Source of the DNA: Novosphingobium sp. PhB165
GTDB taxonomy: Bacteria > Pseudomonadota > Alphaproteobacteria > Sphingomonadales > Sphingomonadaceae
DNA length: 64,000 nt
Reading direction: 5' to 3'
Assembly (NCBI RefSeq): GCF_004341845.1
Contig: NZ_SLVB01000003.1
Location: 372,001-436,000, forward strand
Part shown: positions 1-8,170 of the stretch, piece after piece
Numbering within the stretch: position 1 is the stretch's first letter
How the letters are laid out: every line of letters starts with the position of its first letter
Notes under the pieces: model-generated
The model's database searches: none
What the model was told of the DNA's origin: nothing
What the model saw: only the letters and a program-made list of their open reading frames with translations
Program-made: the position numbers and the translations under genes

Positions 1-9
1 CCCCACTCC

Positions 10-84
10 GCTCATCCTGAGCCTGTCGAAGGATGGAGGCCTCCCGCCCCGCAGCAGGGGCTTCGACAAGCTCAGCCTGAGCGG
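10..84. repeat. Interspersed palindromic repeat, family R4
   Basis: Two roughly 22-base arms form an imperfect inverted repeat. The left arm (10-32) carries CTCATCCTGAGCCTGTCGAAG and the right arm (60-84) carries its near reverse complement; about 19 of 22 positions pair. Only one copy is in the window. The rest of the first 391 bases holds a truncated R2 repeat (182-254) and no credible gene. Confidence 0.7.
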
Positions 85-181
85 GATTGAAGGGGTGGCT
101 CATGGAAATTCAGCGGCGCGAAGAATCGCCTCAACAGCAGCGCAGAACATCAAATCCGCTACGCAGACCCCCAAAAAACCC

Positions 182-254
182 ACGTCGCCCCCGCGAAGGC
201 GGGGGCCCCGCTTCCTTGCAACTTCTCATCCCGCGCAACAGAAGCGGGATCCAG
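182..254. repeat. Truncated R2 palindromic repeat
   Basis: The left arm GTCGCCCCCGCGAAGGCGGGG is intact. The right arm stops after GAAGCGGGATCC, where complete copies continue with CCGCCTTCGCGGGGATGACGG. This copy therefore looks broken or eroded at its right end. Confidence 0.65.
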
Positions 255-391
255 CCTGACCGAAATTGGAGGGACGCTCGCACCGCCCCGGACGCCATAG
301 CCTTCTCCACCCCGCCCCGCGCACAAGCGGTTGTCGCATGCCGCGACCTGCCGCTAAAGTCGCGCCCCAATCCCTTGTTTCGGGACCAAGA

Positions 392-1357
392 ATGACCGTC
401 ATTGCCGCCCAACTCTACCACAAGGGCCGCCCCGCCGAGCCCGTATCACTCGAAAGCTGCCCACCGATGCGGCAGGAGGGGGACTTCGTCTGGATCGGCC
501 TCTACGAGCCGACCGAGGCCGAACTGCGCTCCGTGCAGAAGACGTACGGCCTGCACCCGCTCGCCGTGGAAGACGCGCTCAAGGCGCACCAGTTGCCCAA
601 AGTGGACGTCTACGGCGACCAGCTTTTCGTCGTCGCCCGCACCGCCCACCTGCTGAACGATGCCATCGCTTACGGCGAAACCTCGCTGTTCGTCGGCAAG
701 CATCACGTGATCTCGGTCCGCCACGGCTCTGCACGCGCGCATACCGAGCTGCGGGCCCAGCTTGAAGCGGCGCCGACGCTGCTATCGCACGGCGTGGACT
801 ATGTGCTCCACGCCATTCTCGACTTCATTGTCGATGGCTACCTGCCGATCGTCGAGACCATCGAGGAAGAAGTGCTGGAGATCGAACAGCAGGCGCTCGA
901 CGCCTTCCTCGACCGCGAGCAGGTCATGCGCCTGTTCGGATTGCGCCGCGAACTGATCCGCTTCCAGCGCGTGCTCGGCCCGATGGGCGAAGTGTGCAGC
1001 AAGCTCGTCCACCTCGACATGCCGTTCCTCGACGCCGCAGTGAAGCCCTATTTCAGCGACGTGCTGGACCATGTGCGCCGCGTGGAATCGATGGTGGCAA
1101 ACTTGCGCGAAGTGCTGACGTCGGTGTTCGAAGTCAGCCACCTGCTGGAATCGCAGAGGCAGAGCGAGATCACCCGCCAGCTTGCCGCCTGGGCCGCGAT
1201 TCTCGCCGTGCCGACCGCGATTGCCGGGATCTACGGCATGAATTTCGAATTCATGCCCGAGCTGCACTTCCGCTACGGTTACTACGGCGTGCTGGGCGCG
1301 ATCCTGCTGCTGTGCAGCATGCTCTATGCGTGGTTCCGCCATACGAAATGGCTCTAG
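392..1357 (+). CDS. corA: CorA family magnesium/divalent cation transporter
   Basis: Predicted 321-residue inner-membrane channel for Mg2+ or a related divalent cation. The signature YGMNFE lies near residues 281-286 (GMN 282-284), at the end of the first of two C-terminal membrane helices; the second is around 295-314, followed by a short basic tail. The large N-terminal part is the cytoplasmic funnel with a long acidic helix (IETIEEEVLEIEQQALDAF region). The frame is open upstream, but the ATG at 392 fits the family start. The gene stands alone between repeats. Family assignment is firm; the exact metal cannot be read from sequence, and ZntB-type zinc transport is the main alternative. Confidence 0.9.
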   Translation: MTVIAAQLYHKGRPAEPVSLESCPPMRQEGDFVWIGLYEPTEAELRSVQKTYGLHPLAVEDALKAHQLPKVDVYGDQLFVVARTAHLLNDAIAYGETSLFVGKHHVISVRHGSARAHTELRAQLEAAPTLLSHGVDYVLHAILDFIVDGYLPIVETIEEEVLEIEQQALDAFLDREQVMRLFGLRRELIRFQRVLGPMGEVCSKLVHLDMPFLDAAVKPYFSDVLDHVRRVESMVANLREVLTSVFEVSHLLESQRQSEITRQLAAWAAILAVPTAIAGIYGMNFEFMPELHFRYGYYGVLGAILLLCSMLYAWFRHTKWL

Positions 1358-1498
1358 GCACCGGCAAATTGCCGGGCACCCAGAGCCATCGGGGGACACG
1401 TATAAGAAACGCCCGGACCTGAACGAGGTTCCGGGCATCCGACCCACATTCCTTCGCCTCGTCCCTGAAAAACCCTCTGATCGTCAACGTCCCCCTTT

Positions 1499-1578
1499 TC
1501 GTCATTGCGAGCGTAGCGAAGCAATCCAGAGCCGCTTGGCACACCTCTGGATTGCTTCGCTATGCTCGCAATGACGAA
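1499..1578. repeat. Interspersed palindromic repeat, family R1
   Basis: Long inverted repeat: CGTCATTGCGAGCGTAGCGA on the left pairs with TCGCTATGCTCGCAATGACG on the right, around a short unpaired centre. The same element recurs at 25682, 33734 and 42201. It lies downstream of corA. Short open frames reading LRYARNDE in this area are translations of the repeat, not genes. Confidence 0.85.
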
Positions 1579-1698
1579 GGCTGGGGGCACTCCGAAACGA
1601 AATGGCCGAAACGGAATGGCCGAAAATTTACCTCCTTCCGCCCCCTTCGCTCCGCAAAACCCCTGCTTGGCCGCCTGTTAGAAATCCTCGCTCCATTA

Positions 1699-1719
1699 TT
1701 GCAACTGGTTATCATTAGC
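1699..1719. promoter_or_regulatory. Possible Fur box
   Basis: The sequence TTGCAACTGGTTATCATTAGC resembles alphaproteobacterial Fur sites of the TTGCAAATNATTNTCATTTGC type at about 16 of 21 positions (consensus recalled, not searched). It lies in a locally AT-rich patch about 30 bases upstream of a ribosome binding site (AAGGAG) and the ATG at 1748. It could make the downstream ORF, and possibly fpr, iron responsive. This is inference from one imperfect match. Confidence 0.35.
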
Positions 1720-1747
1720 TATAACGAGTTTCGCCAAGGAGTGAGTC

Positions 1748-2056
1748 ATGCATGCAGTCGCCGGGCCGAGGGCGCCAAACCCGCGCAGATGCAGGCGTTT
1801 TGCGCCTGTCGTCACGCATGCCCGCACCTTGACTGCCCCCACCAGCCTGACCATCGGCGCTTTGCCGAGGGTTCCGCGCAAGCGCCCCGCCGCCTCGCCC
1901 GCCCATTTTCGCCTTGCCTTGCCGCGTATGACAGGTCATTCGCGCGAACGGTTTCGACTCACGCCGATGAATGGGCGCATCATTGGCGAGGACGAGGCGA
2001 TCCTGTTCGGCCTGCGGACCAGATCACGGTCTGCGCGGCGACTTCATGCCCTGTAA
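1748..2056 (+). CDS. Hypothetical small basic protein
   Basis: A 102-residue ORF, unrecognised, rich in Arg, Pro and Ala. It is supported mainly by a good ribosome binding site (AAGGAG, 7 bases before the ATG) and the Fur-like site just upstream. The C-terminal third (from the internal Met near residue 61) contains RERFRLTPMNGRII, faintly like the end of hemin-uptake HemP proteins, but the match is too weak to assign. It ends 82 bases before the fpr start. It may equally be non-coding leader of fpr: composition alone does not separate it from random high-GC open frames. Confidence 0.25.
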   Translation: MHAVAGPRAPNPRRCRRFAPVVTHARTLTAPTSLTIGALPRVPRKRPAASPAHFRLALPRMTGHSRERFRLTPMNGRIIGEDEAILFGLRTRSRSARRLHAL

Positions 2057-2138
2057 TACAGGGTTAAACGCCCCAAGAAGACACCGCCGCCGACAGTATT
2101 TCCCGGACACAGCATTTTTTCCGAAGGATTCGATAGTA

Positions 2139-2957
2139 ATGAGCGATAGCGCCGCCGATACGGCGACCCTGACCCCCACCGGCGCATTGACGGTTGAGGA
2201 AGTGCTGTCGGTCCATCACTGGAACGACCACCTCTTCAGCTTCAAGATCACCCGCCCCTCGACCTTCCGCTTCCGCTCGGGCGAGTTCATCATGATCGGC
2301 CTGCCGGGTGACAACGGCAAGCCGCTGCTGCGCGCCTATTCGATCGCCAGCCCGGCCTATGCCGAGGAACTGGAATTCCTTTCGATCAAGGTGCCGGACG
2401 GCCCGCTGACCTCGCGCCTGCAGCAGATCCAGCCGGGCGACCAGATCTACCTCGGCCGCAAGCCGGTGGGCACGCTCGTCGCCGACGCGCTGCGCCCGGG
2501 CAAGCGCCTGTTCCTGTTCTCGACCGGCACCGGCCTCGCGCCGTTCCTCAGCCTCGCGCGCGATCCGGACATCTATGAGCGTTTCGAGCAGATCCTGCTG
2601 GTCCACTCGGTCCGCCGCGTCAGCGATCTGGCGTTCCGCACCGAACTGGAAAGCCAGCTGGCCGACGATCCGCTGATCGCCGACGAAGCGCTGCTGCAGT
2701 TCCACTACCTGCCGACCGTCACGCGTGAGGACTTCCACACGCAGGGCCGCATCGGCAACCTGATCGAGGACGGCCGCCTGTTCATCCCGCAGCTTCGCGG
2801 CCCCGCCAAGCTCGATCCCGAGACCGACCGCATCATGCTCTGCGGCTCGATGGCGATGATCCGCGAGTTCGAGCACAGCCTTGAAGCCGCGGGCTTCGAG
2901 GAAGGTTCGAACAACAAGCCGGGCGACTTCGTGATCGAACGCGCGTTCGTCGACTGA
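2139..2957 (+). CDS. fpr: Ferredoxin--NADP reductase
   Basis: A 272-residue FAD enzyme that passes electrons between NADPH and ferredoxin or flavodoxin in the cytoplasm; a general supplier for iron-sulfur and oxidative-stress functions. Seen: the FAD-binding RAYSIASP motif, the NADP-binding stretch STGTGLAPF, the CGS segment near the C-terminus and the bacterial Fpr ending VIERAFVD. The start is set at ATG 2139, where family similarity begins; the longer open frame upstream is unsupported. A strong terminator follows at 2981. It could serve the P450-ferredoxin pair at 24105-25627, since no dedicated reductase lies beside that pair. Confidence 0.92.
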   Translation: MSDSAADTATLTPTGALTVEEVLSVHHWNDHLFSFKITRPSTFRFRSGEFIMIGLPGDNGKPLLRAYSIASPAYAEELEFLSIKVPDGPLTSRLQQIQPGDQIYLGRKPVGTLVADALRPGKRLFLFSTGTGLAPFLSLARDPDIYERFEQILLVHSVRRVSDLAFRTELESQLADDPLIADEALLQFHYLPTVTREDFHTQGRIGNLIEDGRLFIPQLRGPAKLDPETDRIMLCGSMAMIREFEHSLEAAGFEEGSNNKPGDFVIERAFVD

Positions 2958-2980
2958 TCGGATCGACCGACGGAATACGG

Positions 2981-3009
2981 AAAAGGGGCGCAGCGATGCG
3001 CCCCTTTTT
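2981..3009 (+). terminator. Rho-independent terminator of fpr
   Basis: AAAAGGGGCGCA, loop GCGA, then TGCGCCCCTTTTT: a nearly perfect GC-rich hairpin followed by a T run, 24 bases after the fpr stop codon. Confidence 0.9.
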
Positions 3010-3050
3010 CTTTGCCGCTATGGCGCGAGTCCTACATTCCGCCCCCAAAT

Positions 3051-3147
3051 CCCCGTCATCCCCGCGAAGGCGGGGATCCCGCTTTTCTTGCGGCATACGA
3101 GAGGTTGCAGAAGAAAGCGGGGCCCCCGCCTTCGCGGGGGCGACGGG
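3051..3147. repeat. Interspersed palindromic repeat, family R2
   Basis: Left arm CCCGTCATCCCCGCGAAGGC with GGGGATCCCGC; right arm GCGGGGCCCCCGCCTTCGCG then GGGGCGACGGG. The two ends pair over more than 25 bases. It sits between the convergent ends of fpr and the molybdopterin-subunit gene. Other copies: 182 (truncated), 9000, 25820, 29945, 42062 and 52420. Confidence 0.85.
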
Positions 3148-3184
3148 GACTTGGGTGGGCGTGCTTGGTTGGAATACCCGAGCG

Positions 3185-5908
3185 CTAAGCCCGCTCGCCG
3201 GTTACCTTGGCCGAGCCGAACATGCCCATTTTACACTTGCCGGTGATGCTATCCCCGCCGATCTCCAGATCGTACTTCAGCGTGATCTTCATCGGCTTCT
3301 CGACCTTCAGATCGAAGCGCAGCCGGTTGCCCTCCACCGTGCCCCCGGCGAAATCCTGACGCCCCTCCGGCGCGGAGAGGTAGCCGCTGAGTGCCGTGCC
3401 CTCGATATCGAAGTGCGCCACCATCGCCTGCGGCCCCATCGGCGTCTTCAGCACCATGTTCCAGTCGCCTTCCGGCCCGGCCGAAGGCACGGCAGGTGCT
3501 TCCGCCACCGGCTCCGGTGCCGCTGCGACTGGCTCCGCAACCGCCGCCTCAACCTTCACCGGCTCCGGCGCGTAGAAGCCGGAAACGTCGCGCTGCTCGA
3601 TCACGTCGAGAATGCGCGCGGGCGTTAGCGGCAACACCACATCGCCCAGTTCGCCGAAGGGCGTGAGCGCGTCGGCAATGGCGTTCACCAAAGTCGGCGG
3701 CCCGATGATCGCCCCGCCCTCCCCCACGCCGCGCATGCCGCCGATGGACTTGGACGGCGTGTTGGCATGGACGAATTCGAATGTCGGCACGTCGCTGATC
3801 GATGGCAGCATGTAGTCCTTGAACGTCGCCGCCTGCGGATTGCCGCGCGCGTCGTAGGGCATCTCTTCCAGCAGGACCATGCCGATGGCCTGTGCCAGAC
3901 CGCCCGAAATCTGCCCTTCGACCACGGCAGGATTGATCACCGTCCCGCAATCCTCCGAGGAGATCCAGCGCAGGATCTTCACGAAGCCGGTCTCCGCATC
4001 CACTTCCACCACGGCCAGATGCGTGGCGCTGGTGAAGGTCATCGGTGGCGGCTGATAGCGGAACTGCATTTCCAGCCCACTTTCGAAACCGGGCGGCAAA
4101 CGGTCCGGCTCGCCATAGGCAATCGCGGCAATCTCCGCGAGCGGGCGGGCCATCTCCGGCGCGCCTTCCACGCGCACCGTGCCCTCGTCGATCACCACGC
4201 TTTCCACGCTGGCATTGAGCAAGTGCGCAGCCAGAGTGCGTACCTTGTCCGCCAGCATTTCCGAACAACGGATCGCCGCGCCCCCGGCAATCACGCCCTG
4301 CCGGCTGCCCGCCGCACCGGGACTGAAACCGCCGCGTGTGGAGTCGCCCTCGAACACGGTCACGTCCTCATAGCGCACGCCCAGGCGGTCGGCGATGCAC
4401 TGGGCCATCGTCGTCGCGGTGCCGTGGCCCTGCGAATGAGTGGAGAGCGTGGCGGTGACCTTGCCGGTCGGCTCGATCCGCACTTGCGCCAGTTCGCCCG
4501 TCATCGGCGCCATAGACCCGGCCGAGCCGGTCGGCTCGACATAGGAAGCGATCCCGACGCCCAGATAGCGCCCCTCAGCCCGCGCTGCCGCCTGTTCGCG
4601 CCGGAATGCCGCCATGTCGAAATGATCGAGCAGCTTTTCGAGGCATTCGCCGGGCGTGATGTCGTCCAGCGGAATGCCCATCGAGGTGACCATGGGCTGG
4701 TCCTTCAGGTAGACCAGATTGCGCCGCCGGATCTCGATCGGATCGATGCCGAGTTGCCGCGCCGCCCGGTCCAGCATGGTCTCGCGCACCAGCGATTCCA
4801 TCGCCCAGGGCCCGCGATAGGCGGCAAGCCCGTTGGTATTGGTGTACCACCCGCGCGAAACGAAGGCATAGGCGGGCACGCGATAGGCCGCCCAGACGAA
4901 CATGTGCACGGCGATATTGCTGTCCGCCCCCTGCGGGAAGGCGCCGTTGTTGCAGTCATAGATCCCGTGCGATCCGGTCAGCCGCCCTTGCGCGTCGAAC
5001 CCGGCCTGCAAGGTCATTTCCGCCTCGCGCGCCTGATTGGAAGCGGTCAGCGCCTCGTACCGGTCCTCGATCCACTTGAGCGGCTTGCCCATGAGCAGCG
5101 CAGCGACGATCACCGCGCTCTCTTCCTTCCACGGGTGGTTCTTGAGGCCGAAAGAACCGCCCACGTCCTTGGCGATCACCCGGATCGCGGTATCCGGCAA
5201 GCCGAGTGCAAGGCTGACCCAGCGCGCGACCAGATGCGGGCTCTGGCACGTGATCCTGAGCGTCAGTTCCTCCGGCCCGTCGCGCGAGGCCAGCACTCCG
5301 CGCGTTTCCATCGGCGATTGCGAGATGCGCTGGTGGACGATCCGGTGGCTGAGGCGCAGCGCCGATCCGGCAAGCTTGTCCTCCAGTTCGTCCTCGACCT
5401 CCTCGTCACCGATTTCGGCCGCGACATTGCTGTCCACGCCGGGATGGATCGGTGCCGCCACCTTGGCCTGCGCAATGGTGACGACCGGATCGAGTTCCTC
5501 GTACTCGATCTCCACCAACGAGGCCGCGTCTTCCGCCTGTGCGCGGGTTTCGGCGGCGACCAGCACCACCGGCTCACCCGCGTAGGACACATGGCCATCC
5601 GCCAGCGGCGTGATCGGGACTTCCGCCTCGGTAAAGAAGAACGAGAGCAGCTTGATCGGCCGCGCGGCAAGGTCCGCCATGGTCAGCACGGCATGGACGC
5701 CGGGCAACTCACGCGCGACTTGCGTGTCTATCGAGACGATCCGCCCACGCGCGATCGGACTGCGCGCGAAAGCGACATGCAGCATCCCCGGCAGCGTCAC
5801 GTCATCGACGAACTGGCCGCGCCCGGTCAGCAGGCGCGGGTCTTCCTTGCGGGGAACGCGCTTGCCGATCCAGCGGGTGGCGCCGAGGTTGGAATTGGGG
5901 GCGTTCAT
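3185..5908 (-). CDS. Molybdopterin-binding subunit of a xanthine dehydrogenase/CoxL-family hydroxylase, with C-terminal extension
   Basis: A 907-residue large catalytic subunit, last gene of a four-gene operon. Residues about 1-780 are the aldehyde oxidase/xanthine dehydrogenase a/b hammerhead and Moco-binding domains. Visible marks are RWIGKRVPRKEDPRLLTG at the N-terminus, the AYRG active-site loop and the GVGEGG motif with the catalytic Glu. AYRG instead of the AYXCSFR loop of true CO dehydrogenase argues against CO as substrate. Residues about 782-812 are a Pro/Ala/Val/Glu linker, and 813-907 form an extra, probably beta-rich, domain not usual in the family. Start ATG 5908 overlaps the small-subunit stop (ATGA). 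Substrate unknown: an aldehyde or N-heterocycle is likely. Confidence 0.85.
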   Translation of the reverse strand: MNAPNSNLGATRWIGKRVPRKEDPRLLTGRGQFVDDVTLPGMLHVAFARSPIARGRIVSIDTQVARELPGVHAVLTMADLAARPIKLLSFFFTEAEVPITPLADGHVSYAGEPVVLVAAETRAQAEDAASLVEIEYEELDPVVTIAQAKVAAPIHPGVDSNVAAEIGDEEVEDELEDKLAGSALRLSHRIVHQRISQSPMETRGVLASRDGPEELTLRITCQSPHLVARWVSLALGLPDTAIRVIAKDVGGSFGLKNHPWKEESAVIVAALLMGKPLKWIEDRYEALTASNQAREAEMTLQAGFDAQGRLTGSHGIYDCNNGAFPQGADSNIAVHMFVWAAYRVPAYAFVSRGWYTNTNGLAAYRGPWAMESLVRETMLDRAARQLGIDPIEIRRRNLVYLKDQPMVTSMGIPLDDITPGECLEKLLDHFDMAAFRREQAAARAEGRYLGVGIASYVEPTGSAGSMAPMTGELAQVRIEPTGKVTATLSTHSQGHGTATTMAQCIADRLGVRYEDVTVFEGDSTRGGFSPGAAGSRQGVIAGGAAIRCSEMLADKVRTLAAHLLNASVESVVIDEGTVRVEGAPEMARPLAEIAAIAYGEPDRLPPGFESGLEMQFRYQPPPMTFTSATHLAVVEVDAETGFVKILRWISSEDCGTVINPAVVEGQISGGLAQAIGMVLLEEMPYDARGNPQAATFKDYMLPSISDVPTFEFVHANTPSKSIGGMRGVGEGGAIIGPPTLVNAIADALTPFGELGDVVLPLTPARILDVIEQRDVSGFYAPEPVKVEAAVAEPVAAAPEPVAEAPAVPSAGPEGDWNMVLKTPMGPQAMVAHFDIEGTALSGYLSAPEGRQDFAGGTVEGNRLRFDLKVEKPMKITLKYDLEIGGDSITGKCKMGMFGSAKVTGERA

Positions 5909-6396
5909 TCGGCGCCTCCCGCGCCGACAGTGCCCTCGGCCAGCGCCTTGGCGGCCCGGCGGATGCCCTGATAGCCAGTGCAGCGGCAGATGTGGCCGCT
6001 CATCGCGGAAACCAGCGAGTCCTCGCTCGCTTTCGCTTCCCCGCCGGTGAGCGCGGCGAAAGTCATCAGCACGCCGGGCGTGCAGAACCCGCATTGCAGC
6101 CCGTGCGCCTCCCGCATGGCCTGCTGGACGGGGTGGAACGTGCCGTCCGGCGCGGCGAGGCCTTCCACCGTGGTCACGGTGCTGCCGTCCGCCTGAACCG
6201 CCAGCATCAGGCAGGATCGCACCGCGCGCCCGTCCACCATCACTGTGCAGGCACCGCAGACGCCGTGCTCGCAGCCGAGGTGGACGCCGGTGCACCCCGC
6301 ATCGAGCCGCAGGTAATCGGCAAGGCTGGTGCGCGCCTCCACCACCGCGTCGCGGCGCTGGCCGTTGAGCGTCAATGCTATGGCGTGCTCGCTCAT
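5905..6396 (-). CDS. 2Fe-2S subunit of the molybdenum hydroxylase (CoxS-like)
   Basis: A 163-residue electron-transfer subunit with two [2Fe-2S] clusters. The plant-ferredoxin-type cluster is seen in GCEHGVCGACTV with a later Cys (RSC), and the second cluster in CGFCTPG and CRCTGY. Length is typical. ATG 6396 overlaps the stop of the FAD subunit (6393), and its own stop overlaps the large-subunit start, so all are translationally coupled. It carries electrons from the Mo site of the large subunit to FAD in the medium subunit. Confidence 0.93.
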   Translation of the reverse strand: MSEHAIALTLNGQRRDAVVEARTSLADYLRLDAGCTGVHLGCEHGVCGACTVMVDGRAVRSCLMLAVQADGSTVTTVEGLAAPDGTFHPVQQAMREAHGLQCGFCTPGVLMTFAALTGGEAKASEDSLVSAMSGHICRCTGYQGIRRAAKALAEGTVGAGGAE

Positions 6397-7262
6397 GCCG
6401 CCTCCCTCAATTGCAGTGCCTCGCGCAAGGTCCGCGCGAAAATGCGGCGGCCGACGGTGCGGCGATATTCGGCGCTGGCGTGGTGATCGTCGAACGGCGC
6501 GGTGTCCGCCACGGCGAGTTCGGCCATGGCACGCGGATCGAGCGCGGAGAGCGAGGCGCCGGTCAGCGCTGCCTCCGCCTGCCGCATCCGCACCGGCGTC
6601 GGGCCCATGCCGAACCATGCGAGACCCACACGGGTCAACGTATCGCCCTCGACCACCGCCGCGCCGACCATGCCGACCAGCGCGAAGTCGCCCGGCCGCT
6701 GCGCGACTTCGCGGAACAGCACCACATGCCCCTCCGGCCAGTCGGGATAGATGATCCCCGTGAGCAGTTCGTCCGGCTCCAACGCGGTCATGTAGGGGCC
6801 GATGTAGAAGTCGGCGGCATCGACAACGCGGGTGCCGCGAGTCGAGGTAATCTCCAGCCGGGCCCCCAGTGCCACCGCCGTAGCGGGCATTTCCGCCGCC
6901 GGTTCGCCCAGCGCTATGGAGCCACCCACAGTCCCTCGGTTACGCGTCTGGTGATGGCCGACATGGCCGAGCGCCGTGACCATCGCCGGCAGATGCGCCG
7001 CCAGCACGGGATCGGCCAAGGCATCGGCCTGCCGCGTCATCGGGCCGACGCGCGTGCCGCCCTCCACGCGGGTGACGCCCTGCAAGGCCGCGATCCGGCC
7101 GATGTCGACAAGAATGAAGGGCTGGCTCATCCGCAAGTTGAGCAGCGGCATCAGCGTCTGCCCACCCGCGATCACGGTGGCTCCTCCGCCCGCTTCGGAG
7201 AGGATGCGGCAGGCCTCCTCTATGCTGGAGGGGCGTTCATAGTCGAAAGGTGCGGGCTTCAT
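6393..7262 (-). CDS. FAD-binding subunit of the molybdenum hydroxylase (CoxM-like)
   Basis: A 289-residue medium subunit that takes electrons from the 2Fe-2S clusters and passes them to an acceptor. Seen: AGGQTLMPLLNLR near residues 32-44 and the FAD pyrophosphate motif RGTVGGSIA near 109-117, followed by the CO-dehydrogenase flavoprotein C-terminal domain. The start MKPAPFDYERP is typical for CoxM. It overlaps the upstream CoxG-like gene by four bases and the 2Fe-2S gene by four bases. Confidence 0.92.
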   Translation of the reverse strand: MKPAPFDYERPSSIEEACRILSEAGGGATVIAGGQTLMPLLNLRMSQPFILVDIGRIAALQGVTRVEGGTRVGPMTRQADALADPVLAAHLPAMVTALGHVGHHQTRNRGTVGGSIALGEPAAEMPATAVALGARLEITSTRGTRVVDAADFYIGPYMTALEPDELLTGIIYPDWPEGHVVLFREVAQRPGDFALVGMVGAAVVEGDTLTRVGLAWFGMGPTPVRMRQAEAALTGASLSALDPRAMAELAVADTAPFDDHHASAEYRRTVGRRIFARTLREALQLREAA

Positions 7263-7972
7263 CGCCGTGCTCCGCGGCGGCCCGCCTCGAAGCCGGCGGC
7301 GGCAGTGACGATCAGCAGCACCAGCACCACCAGCATTTCCACCTGCATGTGCGCCGAGCCAAGCAGGAAACCGGCCAGAACGGCCATGACCAGCGCCGCT
7401 GTCCAGCCCCAGATCCCGCCCGCCGCCGTCGTCGCCATCACCATGGATGGCGCCAAAGGGACGGCACCGGCCGCAGGTCCCCCGACCGCTGCGGCAGGTG
7501 CCGTCACCCCGGGTTCGGCGGGTACGTTGCCCCCCGCAACGACCTCCCCGAACTTCGCGAAGAACTTGCCAGCAAGATTCTTCGCCGTGGCATCGATGAT
7601 CGGGCCGCCGAGCTGCGCCATGCGCCCGCCCACTTCGGCATCGACCTCGTAAGCGACCAGCGTTCCCCCGTCCGCCGTGTCGCTCAGCCTTACTTTCGCT
7701 CCCCCCTTCGCCGTGCCGGCAACGCCCCCGTTGCCCGACCCGGTGATCGTGTAACCGTTCGGCGCGTCCAGATCGGACAGTTCCACCGCGCCCTTGAACC
7801 GCGCGCCGATGGGGCCGATCTTCACTTCCGCCGCTGCCACGAAACGGTTCTCCCCGTCCCGTTCCAGCGACTGACAGCCCGGAATGCTCCGGGCGAGAAT
7901 CGCCGGATCGTTCAGCGCCTCCCACACCTTCCGGCGCGGCGCCGCGACCCGTTGCTCGCCCGTCATCTGCAT
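7259..7972 (-). CDS. CoxG-like SRPBCC protein with C-terminal membrane anchor
   Basis: A 237-residue first gene of the operon. Residues about 1-150 form a CoxG/SRPBCC fold (MTGEQRVAAPRRKVWEALND start; KIGPIGARFKGAVEL; later GGRMAQLGGPIIDATAKNL). The C-terminal part has an Ala/Pro/Val-rich linker and two hydrophobic segments (about 180-200 and 205-225) ending in basic residues. CoxG of carboxydotrophs is linked to membrane recruitment of the enzyme, so a similar anchoring role is inferred. Start ATG 7972 follows GGGGAGAG; an in-frame ATG at 7966 is possible. No Mo-maturation genes (coxDEF, mocA) are next to it. Confidence 0.85.
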   Translation of the reverse strand: MQMTGEQRVAAPRRKVWEALNDPAILARSIPGCQSLERDGENRFVAAAEVKIGPIGARFKGAVELSDLDAPNGYTITGSGNGGVAGTAKGGAKVRLSDTADGGTLVAYEVDAEVGGRMAQLGGPIIDATAKNLAGKFFAKFGEVVAGGNVPAEPGVTAPAAAVGGPAAGAVPLAPSMVMATTAAGGIWGWTAALVMAVLAGFLLGSAHMQVEMLVVLVLLIVTAAAGFEAGRRGARR

Positions 7973-8170
7973 CCCGCGCTCTCCCCGTCCGCTTGTTCGC
8001 CGTCTTATCCGGTGGCGGATTGAACGCGATCCGATTGTCTTTCGCAAGACTTATGAGCGGTACTGTATCTTATTCCCCGGGGCGATGAAAGGTCCCGGCG
8101 CTGGCGGCGATGCTGCGCTGCGATTACCACTCTGCCCGCAAAGCCCCGCAAGGGAGGCAGGAGGAGAGGC

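Noticed and set aside
1552..2067. ORF beginning LRYARNDEG after the R1 repeat
   Set aside because: The first residues are the translation of the palindrome, and the rest overlaps other frames without a ribosome binding site or domain.
3767..5971. A 734-codon open frame antisense to the molybdopterin-subunit gene
   Set aside because: High-GC shadow. The opposite strand encodes a clear CoxL-family protein with matching operon overlaps, while this frame has no recognisable domain.
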